Source of the DNA: Promethearchaeia archaeon
GTDB taxonomy: Archaea; Asgardarchaeota; Lokiarchaeia; Sigyniarchaeales; SOKP01
Direction of reading: 5' to 3'
DNA: 5,214 nucleotides
Assembly: GCA_029856295.1 (NCBI GenBank)
Contig: JAHQWS010000187.1
Coordinates: 1 to 5,214, forward strand
Shown piece after piece: positions 1 to 5,214 of the stretch; within the stretch, counting starts at the first letter, position 1, and each line of letters begins with the position of its first letter. Both the position numbers and the translations under genes were made by a program. The notes under the pieces are model-generated. The model was not told where the DNA came from and ran no database searches. It worked only from the letters and a program-made list of their open reading frames with translations.

Positions 1-726
1 TATTAATCCACCAAAGCTTTCTACTCTCAATCCCGCAGCGGATTCAGCGCTAACAATTTTAGTTCTAATCCCGTGATTTTTGGCGATTTGTAAAATTCGA
101 TGAGCCCTCCTCCTTTTTTGGGGATTCTCAAGATATTGATCTGTAAGAATGATATATTTGGGTTTAATTTCATTACGTTTCCATTTTTTATCTATTTCAT
201 TTTCGATTTCTTTTAACGTGTAAAGGATTTTGGAAGATTCACTGGATTTGTTTATCAATTCGTCTAGCTCTTCCAATATTAACATTGCTTCTTGGTTTGA
301 CGTGTCTTCCACCGCATCTTTAAAATAATCTTGCCTTACAAGGGCAAATACATCTCCTTGGGTTTTTGCGGCCCCTACTATTTCAGTAAAAACAACCGTA
401 TTTTCTCCCTTTTTTAATAACCATTTATGATGCTTTCGAACATGGCTTAGAAATTCTCTTGAGTATTCTTTTTTCGGAGGAGAGACTAGTAATGCACTTT
501 TAAGCCCTTCTTTTATAATAGGTCTTAATTTATCCACAATATCCTCGTGAAAATGGTATAATTGCTTGCTATCTTGATATTTTCTTTTTCTTACCCGTTT
601 TATTATTATATCTGGTTTTACACTTTCGCTGAAAATTCTCCAAAACACCGCATTATCTTCGTGTAAACCGATAAGAATTGCAACCGGATGACCGCGTTTA
701 ATACGAGTTTTTCTTTTCCTTGGCAT
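1..726 (-). CDS. Vms1/eRF1-like peptidyl-tRNA hydrolase family protein (C-terminus cut by window edge)
   Basis: The frame is open for 242 codons from ATG at 726-724 to the left edge. The protein has a basic N-terminus (PRKRKTRIKRG), then a GHPVAILIGL strand with EDNAVFWRIFS at residues 12-33. Next come LYHFHEDIVDKLRP at 56-69, a KEGLKSALLVSPPKKEY strand-loop at 72-88, and VRKHHKWL at 96-103. The C-terminal part has YIILTDQYL near 191-199, HRILQIAKNHGIRTKIVSAE at 209-228, and a final SAAGLRVESFGGLI. Tails of the type SAEG..L..FGGI close domain 3 of eRF1/Pelota proteins, and the whole order matches archaeal proteins annotated as the Vms1/ANKZF1 family. Known members release nascent chains from stalled large ribosomal subunits. 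There is no GGQ; GAAKTQG (118-124), with Gln123, lies where a catalytic glutamine loop would be expected. That residue assignment is inference. Probably only a few residues are missing, because family members end just after the FGG motif. The next gene upstream, GH4, has the same orientation but is 268 nt away, so it is probably a separate transcript. Confidence 0.8.
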   Translation of the reverse strand, partial: MPRKRKTRIKRGHPVAILIGLHEDNAVFWRIFSESVKPDIIIKRVRKRKYQDSKQLYHFHEDIVDKLRPIIKEGLKSALLVSPPKKEYSREFLSHVRKHHKWLLKKGENTVVFTEIVGAAKTQGDVFALVRQDYFKDAVEDTSNQEAMLILEELDELINKSSESSKILYTLKEIENEIDKKWKRNEIKPKYIILTDQYLENPQKRRRAHRILQIAKNHGIRTKIVSAESAAGLRVESFGGLI

Positions 727-770
727 AATACACGACTCATGATCCACAGAAACAAGTATCAATAATCTTG

Positions 771-777
771 AATATAA
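771..777 (-). promoter_or_regulatory. Candidate TATA box for the Vms1/eRF1-like gene
   Basis: On the minus strand the A/T element TTATATT (within AAATTATATTC) is centred about 48 nt upstream of the ATG at 726. With archaeal TATA-to-start spacing of about 26-27 nt, transcription would begin near 747 and leave a leader of about 20 nt. No convincing Shine-Dalgarno sequence lies in that leader. The spacer is A/T-rich, so a chance match is possible. Confidence 0.35.
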
Positions 778-885
778 TTTTTACCTTCTGGAAAATCTTT
801 AATGATTCGATACTAAACTTAATCATACTAAGTTCTCTTTTATTTGGAGTAACATCAATAATGTCCATAGTAATTCATCTAAAAT

Positions 886-904
886 GGAAAAAGTAAAGAA
901 AAAG
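886..904 (-). terminator. Possible T-tract terminator for the GH4 transcript
   Basis: Read on the minus strand, this stretch is CTTTTTCTTTACTTTTTCC, with two runs of five T about 90-110 nt past the GH4 stop codon. Archaeal intrinsic termination depends mainly on such T-tracts and needs no hairpin. No stable stem precedes it. A shorter T5 run on the same strand lies at about 970-974, so the true end could be closer to the gene. Confidence 0.3.
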
Positions 905-993
905 ATACTAGATGTTATATAAAATTGTGTCTTCTTTTTTCTAATCTTTTTATCTAATTCCAATTAGTTAAAAATGGTTAAATTCAGTGAAAA

Positions 994-2298
994 TCACTCC
1001 AATTTAATGTAATCCGCTTGCACCTGTAGCATTTGTTCTAAAATGCTATTAGCTTGCCAATAGTTTTCAACAACCGGATCGGCAAGGAGAGCTTGTAGGG
1101 CAAGGTCTTTTGATTTATTTAATGCTGCTTCTACCACGAGATCTTGAACTGAATATTGAGTTCTCAAAAGAGCCGCCAATCCTTTCGGATATTCTCCGAG
1201 TTTAATTCCGTTTACCCCATTTTTATTTATTATGGCCGGACATTCCACTATCGCATCTTTAGGTATGTTTGTGAAAATTCCATCATTAGGAATATTTACA
1301 GAATCTTCTAAATAATTAGCATCCGTTAAGATCCCTTCAATTATAGGTATAGCGTGTTCATCATCAGGTTTCACAATTTTATGCCCTTTCCCTCGCTCGA
1401 TAAGCTGTTTCAGTTTAATAAGTCGATATTTAGTAATCACACGTCCATGAGAAGCCCAAAAATGGCGTATAGCGGGGATATCGGCTTTTTCCCATGCCCA
1501 TCCCAAATATTCACCGTAATGACTATCAGTGGTATATGGACAATAACCATATGTTTTCAATATGAAACTAATAAGTTTAAATCCGTCATAAGATTTCAGT
1601 TTTGCTAAAAATTCTGGACCTTTCTTATGAAGGTCGGGATATGCATCTTTACCTGTGTCCCTATATTTTATACTTAAAAAAACTCCAAAATGATTAAATC
1701 CACCCCCTTTGATATCCAAATTTGAAAGCGGTGTACCAAGAATATTTTTTAGTATTGGTAAAAAGTGGTGGTATTCATGGCAGAGGCCAACAAACTTAAG
1801 ATTGGGATATTTTCTATTTATCGCGAGGCAAATTCGGCTCATGGGGTTTGAAAGATTAATAAGAAAGGCATTTGGACAAATTTTATTAATATCATCACAA
1901 ATCTCCATAACTGGTGGTATAATACGAAGACTATGAAAAAAACCTCCAGGACCCCCATTTTCTCCCGAAACTTGCTTATTGCCAAATTCTTGAGGAATTC
2001 TATAATCTAAGTCTAATAAAGGGTAACGCGGGGCGACTTCTATTGAACTTGTAATGAAAGTAGCGTCTTTTAAAGCTTTCTGTCTATCTGTTGTGGATAT
2101 TAGTTCAAAATTTAGCTTTCTTTTATCTATTGCAGCTTGACTTGCTTGATATGCCAAATCTAAGGTTTCGGAATTAATATCATGGAGACATATTGTAGCT
2201 CCCTCTAATAATTCAGATGCTAATATGTTTCCAACAGCTCCCATTCCAAATATCAGGGATCCAGCACCAATCAATACAATTTTTTCTTTTTTTACCAT
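994..2298 (-). CDS. Glycoside hydrolase family 4 protein (alpha-glucosidase/alpha-galacturonidase-like), NAD- and metal-dependent
   Basis: This is a complete 434-residue cytoplasmic protein, the normal size for GH4 (about 430-480). GH4 enzymes cleave glycosides by a redox elimination mechanism using bound NAD and a divalent metal, usually Mn. The N-terminus is a Rossmann fold with the dinucleotide loop GAGS at 11-14 and an acidic HDIN (Asp40) at the end of strand 2. GENGGPGGFFHSLR spans 112-125 and NLSNPMSR 148-155. The metal ligands expected in the family are present: Cys173 in GLCHEYHH and His203 in GFNHFG. DSHYGEY (258-264) holds the Asp and Tyr region linked to catalysis. The tail has VECPAIINKNGV, LAALLRTQ and ALLADPVV, typical of the family C-terminus. 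The CHE signature around the metal cysteine is nearer to alpha-glucosidase and alpha-uronidase types than to the phospho-glycosidase CN.P or CDMP types, but I would not fix the substrate from that. There is no signal peptide. No transporter or sugar regulator is visible nearby. The start ATG fits directly before the KIVLIGAGS strand. Confidence 0.9.
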   Translation of the reverse strand: MVKKEKIVLIGAGSLIFGMGAVGNILASELLEGATICLHDINSETLDLAYQASQAAIDKRKLNFELISTTDRQKALKDATFITSSIEVAPRYPLLDLDYRIPQEFGNKQVSGENGGPGGFFHSLRIIPPVMEICDDINKICPNAFLINLSNPMSRICLAINRKYPNLKFVGLCHEYHHFLPILKNILGTPLSNLDIKGGGFNHFGVFLSIKYRDTGKDAYPDLHKKGPEFLAKLKSYDGFKLISFILKTYGYCPYTTDSHYGEYLGWAWEKADIPAIRHFWASHGRVITKYRLIKLKQLIERGKGHKIVKPDDEHAIPIIEGILTDANYLEDSVNIPNDGIFTNIPKDAIVECPAIINKNGVNGIKLGEYPKGLAALLRTQYSVQDLVVEAALNKSKDLALQALLADPVVENYWQANSILEQMLQVQADYIKLE

Positions 2299-2305
2299 TT
2301 GTAAT

Positions 2306-2313
2306 CTTTCCTT
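2306..2313 (-). promoter_or_regulatory. Weak ribosome binding site of the GH4 gene
   Basis: On the minus strand AAGGAAAG lies 7 nt before the ATG at 2298. It is an imperfect match to the GGAGG core seen before the 488-aa gene, but its spacing is right and it supports this start codon. Confidence 0.4.
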
Positions 2314-2361
2314 ATTTTAACTTGATAATCTCCAAATTGTTTTTGTAAAATTTATGAAAAA

Positions 2362-2377
2362 TTATAAAATTTTATAA
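2362..2377. repeat. Perfect 16-bp palindrome TTATAAAATTTTATAA, likely TATA element of the GH4 gene
   Basis: The sequence is its own reverse complement over all 16 positions and carries TTATAAAA reading outward on each strand. On the minus strand the box is centred near 2374, which predicts a transcript start near 2347 and a leader of about 48 nt containing the weak AAGGAAAG site. The palindrome could also be an operator for a dimeric regulator. In such A/T-rich DNA short palindromes also arise by chance. Confidence 0.4.
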
Positions 2378-2495
2378 AAAATTAGATAATACAATTTCCT
2401 CTAATTTTAATTTTTGTTTAGAATCTTTTAAGGATAAAATATTATTAATAATTTGATTTAGATTAAAAATTTTAAAATGGATTGTTATTTTTCAA

Positions 2496-2503
2496 TTATA
2501 AAT
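2496..2503 (+). promoter_or_regulatory. Candidate TATA box of the V4R/TRAPP-like operon
   Basis: TTATAAAT is centred about 32 nt before the ATG at 2532. With the usual archaeal TATA-to-start distance, transcription would begin around 2526, leaving a leader of only about 6 nt. No Shine-Dalgarno sequence precedes this ATG (the upstream bases are AGTTACTAATA), which agrees with a leaderless or nearly leaderless mRNA. Confidence 0.5.
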
Positions 2504-2531
2504 TATTAAAACAAAATAAAAGTTACTAATA

Positions 2532-3035
2532 ATGAACTATTCGAAAGCAGATGTGTTAAAGGCAGAAGCGACGATGAACCAGATGCGTAATGCGATTTAT
2601 CATTTAACTCGATTTATGCAAAAAAATGGCAAAACGGACCAAATAAAAAGGTTGCGCAGAATGGGACGCAATATAGCGCGGACCATATTTAATTATTGGA
2701 AGCCTATTTCCATGGTCACTGCTGTAAATGTAAAAGATGTTATCTCAACCATTTATAAAAAAATATTTATTAGTAATGTGGTAATTGAGATTAAGGATGA
2801 TTTAATAAGCGTCAAAGAAAACAATTGCGCATTATGTAAATATCAATATGAGGATGTAAACATCGCTGGATGCGAGATCACATTAGGCCTAGTGTCTGAG
2901 TTTATCTCTCTAATTAGCAAAAAATCAAAAGATATGGCCTCCATTTATTTAGAACCTTACAAAATCGAACAATCTAAGGCATTGGGGCATACCTCATGTA
3001 TTCAAGTGTATCAAATAAAATCTGGAGGGAATTAA
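2532..3035 (+). CDS. Small V4R/TRAPP-like cysteine-containing protein, function unknown
   Basis: The 167-aa product has no signal peptide or membrane segment. Residues 1-56 are basic and mostly helical (for example QIKRLRRMGRNIARTIFNYW at 37-56). An alpha/beta part follows, with strand-like FISNVVIEI at 79-87. Four cysteines stand out: C99 and C102 in NNCALCKY, C114 in AGCEITLG, and C156 in the closing GHTSCIQVYQI. A Cys-x2-Cys, then a cysteine starting a long helix with a small GL pair, then G..xC before the last strand is the pattern of V4R domains. V4R is related to the TRAPP subunit Bet3 and is thought to bind small molecules or metal. The protein may therefore be a ligand- or metal-binding module, but this rests on pattern only. 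It is the first gene of a two-gene operon; the partner begins 2 nt after its stop and carries the same kind of domain. The ATG at 2532 is chosen because it follows the TATA-like box at leaderless distance. Confidence 0.75.
   Translation: MNYSKADVLKAEATMNQMRNAIYHLTRFMQKNGKTDQIKRLRRMGRNIARTIFNYWKPISMVTAVNVKDVISTIYKKIFISNVVIEIKDDLISVKENNCALCKYQYEDVNIAGCEITLGLVSEFISLISKKSKDMASIYLEPYKIEQSKALGHTSCIQVYQIKSGGN
3024..3028 (+). promoter_or_regulatory. Ribosome binding site GGAGG deciding the start of the 488-aa gene
   Basis: GGAGG lies inside the last codons of the upstream gene, 9 nt before the ATG at 3038. It favours 3038 over the in-frame ATG at 2996, which would add 14 residues overlapping the upstream gene with no such site. 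Confidence 0.75.
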
Positions 3036-3037
3036 TA

Positions 3038-4504
3038 ATGGGTACATTTAAGTGGTTAATGAAAAAAATTACTAAGGTGTTTGGACATTCTACGAATGCG
3101 TTATTTTATACTTCACTATATAGAGAGATTTTGAAGGAGATTAATGAAATTACGAATGATGAAGAACAAAGCATTAAAATATTAAGAGAAATCGGGAAAA
3201 AAGCAGCTCATGAGTCATGCGAAAGGCATTCTGGTATTTTTAAATTAATGCCTGGCACTCCTAATAAAGTCTTAGATTATTTCGAGATTCTATTTTCAGT
3301 CACACTCGGTATGGAGATGGGTGAGTTAGATTATGACGAAATCCCAAAGGAAGGAGCAAAATATAGTGACTATGTTTTAGATATAAAAATGGACCCAATG
3401 TGTGTGGGATATGGCGAAGATCCAGAAGATACCTTTGATTTCAGCAAATTAAGCAAAGAATCAGAGGGTTGTTCTGCTGGTTTGGCTGGCATGCTTGAGT
3501 CAGTAGCAAATTTTATATTAAAAATAAAGAAAAGTGATTTTAGAATCGGGATAACTGAAAGTAAATGTATTATTAAAGGTGATGATTGCTTACAGCTGTA
3601 TTGTAAGGTATATGACCATTTAGAATGGAAAGAATTTATTGATTCTAAAGCAGAGGAACGAAAAGCTTCTGACTTCTTTTTTGAAGAGGGTGTCGAGACC
3701 GAGGTTGAGCAAGAAGTAAAATTAGATTTTATTGATAAATTACAGGAAGTTATTACTTTAGATAAATTAGATGAATTACTTGATGAACCTCTCGAAAGTA
3801 TCAAACAAAAAGTAGCGGATCTTATTAGGGATAAAATGAGCCTCGAACCCGAGAAATTTTTTGACTATTTCCGTAATTATGAAGATGATATGATGAGAAT
3901 AATCGGTTTTATACTCGTCCATCTTATGAATGAATATGGGGGCTTAATTGAAAAACCATTAAAAAGTGAGACTATTGCTAAAGTAGCTGGTTATGCGTTC
4001 AAACACCTTAAAGAAATGGTGTTATTATTCATACCACTGGATGTCGTTGGAGATTATAATCAATTATTTGTAAGTTTTTTGGATGGACTCGCCCCACCCG
4101 AAATGGTTGAGAATGTGAGGCAATTTTCGGGAAAAGATACGATTACTTTTATTTTTGAAGGAGCTCAAATTGCCTTTGAAAACTTAGGGATCAATTTTTC
4201 TGAATTAGGAGAAAACATTTGGGAGGAATTAAAGAGAGAAAGAGAAGACGAATTAGTCCCCTCAGAGCAATCCATGATGGAAAGAACTCAAGAGAAATTC
4301 CCAAGAGTTATTCAGATCATTCAAGAACTGGTAATGCTCTTAAATGAAATCCTTACACTCCCTATTAGAGTACTAATTTCTGAAAGTCACTATGGAATAA
4401 AATCAGCAGTTAAATCCGTAGTTAGTGAGGAGGAAGGGCTCTATGGCAGTGTGCGTGGGAGACTGGATAATATTTTTGACCAATTTCAAGAAATTAGAAA
4501 ATAA
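3038..4504 (+). CDS. V4R/TRAPP-like protein with a large helical C-terminal extension, function unknown
   Basis: The product is 488 aa from the ATG at 3038. Residues 1-200 look like a TRAPP/V4R domain. NALFYTSLYREIL at 20-32 resembles the Bet3 opening helix, ILREIGKKAAHESCERH (48-64) the next helix, and VLDYFEILFSVTLG (78-91) follows. Then come C122 in MCVGYGE, C145 in EGCSAGLAG, and a closing ESKCIIKGDDCLQLYC (174-189) with C177, C184 and C189, typical of the V4R end strand. Residues 205-488 are acidic and mainly helical, with charged repeats around 216-270 (DKLDELLDEPLESIKQKV). Hydrophobic amphipathic helices follow at 285-300, 324-350 and 424-447, with no clear membrane span. I do not recognise this region. 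There is no signal peptide, so the protein is probably cytosolic or peripherally membrane-bound. It is co-transcribed with the 167-aa gene and has its own strong GGAGG site. Pairing of two such domains suggests a hetero-complex, as in TRAPP, but this is inference. It could also be a ligand sensor with an output domain. Confidence 0.75.
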   Translation: MGTFKWLMKKITKVFGHSTNALFYTSLYREILKEINEITNDEEQSIKILREIGKKAAHESCERHSGIFKLMPGTPNKVLDYFEILFSVTLGMEMGELDYDEIPKEGAKYSDYVLDIKMDPMCVGYGEDPEDTFDFSKLSKESEGCSAGLAGMLESVANFILKIKKSDFRIGITESKCIIKGDDCLQLYCKVYDHLEWKEFIDSKAEERKASDFFFEEGVETEVEQEVKLDFIDKLQEVITLDKLDELLDEPLESIKQKVADLIRDKMSLEPEKFFDYFRNYEDDMMRIIGFILVHLMNEYGGLIEKPLKSETIAKVAGYAFKHLKEMVLLFIPLDVVGDYNQLFVSFLDGLAPPEMVENVRQFSGKDTITFIFEGAQIAFENLGINFSELGENIWEELKREREDELVPSEQSMMERTQEKFPRVIQIIQELVMLLNEILTLPIRVLISESHYGIKSAVKSVVSEEEGLYGSVRGRLDNIFDQFQEIRK

Positions 4505-4510
4505 TTTATA

Positions 4511-5214
4511 TTAAAAATCTTTAAATTCAAAATTAGAGAAAATTTTTTTGATTTCTTCTTTCTCTTCTTTCTCTAACCAACTCGATCGATTATACTCTGC
4601 TTTTACTCCTATTGTTTCTGTCTTAGAAAGCCAGAGAGGGTTGTAAGGTAAAAGTCCTATCTTAGCAATTTGAAGAGATTGTAAATAATTCCTCAATTTC
4701 TTTAAATTCTCATTTATTGCTGTTATTTTAGGAATGAGCGGAATTCGAGGCAATATCTCTACTTTCTTATTTTTAATCAGATCTTCGAAATTTTGTAAAA
4801 TAATTTCATTAGATACTCCACAATATTTTTTGTGTAAATTTGAATCAAAGATCTTTAAATCAAAATAAATTAAATCTAAATAAGGTAAAATAAGATCATT
4901 AAATTTTTCTCGATTATAATACCCGCAGGTTTCAAGGCAAATATGAATATTTTTTTTCTTCAATTCCTTTAATAATTGGTGTATATAATCCATATGAAGT
5001 GTAGGTTCCCCACCTGAGAGAGTTACGCCACCCCCAGAATTATCATAAAAGATTTTATCTTTTATTACCAATTTAGATAGAGTTTTTATATTATATTCTT
5101 TTCCAGCAAACTTTAAGGCTTTATTGGGACAAATTTCTATACATTTACCACATAAATTGCATTTATCACGGTCAATTCTATACTCATAAGAGAAATCAAC
5201 TGCTCCTTTATCAC
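4511..5214 (-). CDS. Glycyl-radical-enzyme activating protein, radical SAM (N-terminus beyond window edge)
   Basis: The C-terminal 233 codons are present; the frame is open through the right edge. Such enzymes use S-adenosylmethionine and a [4Fe-4S] cluster to place the glycyl radical on a partner enzyme under anaerobic conditions. Visible from the edge inward are a ferredoxin-type cluster CNLCGKCIEICP and then SGGGVTLSGGEP, the SAM-binding GGE motif of this family. Further on are LETCGYY, YFDLKIFD with H..YCG.SN, LPRIPLIPKI, and LLPYNPL. The extra ferredoxin cluster sets it apart from the short pyruvate formate-lyase activase and fits the longer group serving dehydratases, C-N or C-S lyases, or alkylsuccinate synthase-like enzymes. 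The radical SAM CxxxCxxC motif and any first ferredoxin cluster must lie outside. A TTG at 5071-5069 is only an internal Leu codon, not the start, because homologous sequence continues upstream. The gene ends tail to tail with the V4R-like operon, 6 nt between stops. The partner enzyme is not in the window. Confidence 0.9.
   Translation of the reverse strand, partial: DKGAVDFSYEYRIDRDKCNLCGKCIEICPNKALKFAGKEYNIKTLSKLVIKDKIFYDNSGGGVTLSGGEPTLHMDYIHQLLKELKKKNIHICLETCGYYNREKFNDLILPYLDLIYFDLKIFDSNLHKKYCGVSNEIILQNFEDLIKNKKVEILPRIPLIPKITAINENLKKLRNYLQSLQIAKIGLLPYNPLWLSKTETIGVKAEYNRSSWLEKEEKEEIKKIFSNFEFKDF
4543..4549 (+). terminator. T7 tract, probable terminator of the V4R-like operon
   Basis: A run of seven T starts 38 nt past the stop codon at 4504 and is followed by a long pyrimidine stretch to about 4575 (repeated TTCTTT and CTTTCTC). 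T-rich stretches of this kind end archaeal transcripts without a hairpin. The tract lies inside the end of the convergent gene, where it encodes its Lys/Glu-rich tail (EKEEKEEIKKIF), so the two transcripts probably overlap at their 3' ends. Confidence 0.45.

Larger units (their letters stand above)
727..993. other. Gene-free spacer between the Vms1-like and GH4 genes
   Basis: These 267 nt hold no open frame longer than about a dozen codons that looks real, and no tRNA-like or other structured RNA that I can recognise. The left part carries the candidate promoter for the minus-strand gene at 726. The middle has two A5 runs, read as T5 on the minus strand, which could end the GH4 transcript. 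At 954-967 there is a short inverted repeat, CTAATT-CC-AATTAG, too short and A/T-rich to interpret. Confidence 0.6.
2299..2531. promoter_or_regulatory. Divergent, extremely AT-rich promoter region
   Basis: The 233 nt separate the starts of the minus-strand GH4 gene and the plus-strand V4R-like operon, so both promoters must lie here. It is mostly A and T with only scattered G or C and no credible open frame. It contains a perfect palindrome at 2362-2377 and a TATA-like box at 2496-2503, both listed separately. Confidence 0.65.

Noticed and set aside
954..967. Inverted repeat CTAATT-CC-AATTAG
   Set aside because: It has six A/T-rich pairs with a 2-nt spacer, too tight for a hairpin loop and not followed by a T-tract on the GH4 sense strand.
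986..998. Small hairpin AGTGA-AAA-TCACT over the GH4 stop codon
   Set aside because: A five-pair stem with a 3-nt loop is weak and expected by chance; no T-run directly follows it on the minus strand.
1354..1608. 84-codon open frame on the plus strand
   Set aside because: It lies wholly antisense to the GH4 gene, whose family motifs are clear; it has no recognisable domain and no ribosome binding site.
1709..1936. 75-codon open frame on the plus strand
   Set aside because: It is antisense to the conserved GH4 metal-site region, so it is a shadow of that gene.
2996..3037. Earlier in-frame ATG that would lengthen the larger V4R-like protein by 14 residues
   Set aside because: It overlaps the upstream gene and lacks a ribosome binding site, while GGAGG sits at correct distance from the ATG at 3038.
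3370..3804. 144-codon open frame on the minus strand
   Set aside because: It is antisense to the 488-aa V4R-like gene; the Ser-rich, low-complexity product is what a Glu/Lys-rich gene gives when read backwards.
5069..5071. TTG as a start codon for the activase
   Set aside because: The frame continues upstream with a ferredoxin cluster typical of the family, so this is an internal codon.
1..5214. CRISPR array, tRNA, rRNA, insertion sequence or attachment site
   Set aside because: I saw no regularly spaced repeats, cloverleaf-like sequence, transposase or flanking terminal repeats on either strand.

Overview
The window is AT-rich, with compact genes and intergenic DNA that is almost pure A/T. 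Several signs point to an archaeon: TATA-like boxes at archaeal spacing, a gene start that looks nearly leaderless, T-tract terminators without strong hairpins, and an eRF1-superfamily (Vms1-like) release-factor gene. Two TRAPP/V4R-like proteins and a glycyl-radical activating enzyme would fit an anaerobic Asgard archaeon (Loki-like). That lineage is an inference from gene content, with no marker gene to prove it.

Layout. Positions 1-726 (minus) hold a nearly complete Vms1/eRF1-like gene whose last residues run off the left edge. Positions 727-993 are a gene-free spacer with its likely promoter and a possible terminator for the next gene. Positions 994-2298 (minus) encode a family 4 glycosidase (GH4, NAD and metal dependent). 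Positions 2299-2531 form a very AT-rich divergent promoter region with a perfect 16-bp palindrome. Positions 2532-3035 and 3038-4504 (plus) are a tight two-gene operon, 2 nt apart. Its products, 167 and 488 aa, both carry a cysteine-containing domain resembling V4R/TRAPP-Bet3. The larger one also has a helical C-terminal region that I do not recognise. Positions 4511-5214 (minus) hold the C-terminal 233 residues of a glycyl-radical-enzyme activase; its N-terminus, with the radical-SAM cysteines, lies beyond the right edge.

The four transcription units look functionally unrelated: translation quality control, sugar hydrolysis, an unknown two-protein system, and activation of an anaerobic radical enzyme. 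The most interesting part is the V4R/TRAPP-like operon. Its fold is suggested by sequence pattern, but its ligand, partners and role cannot be told from this window.
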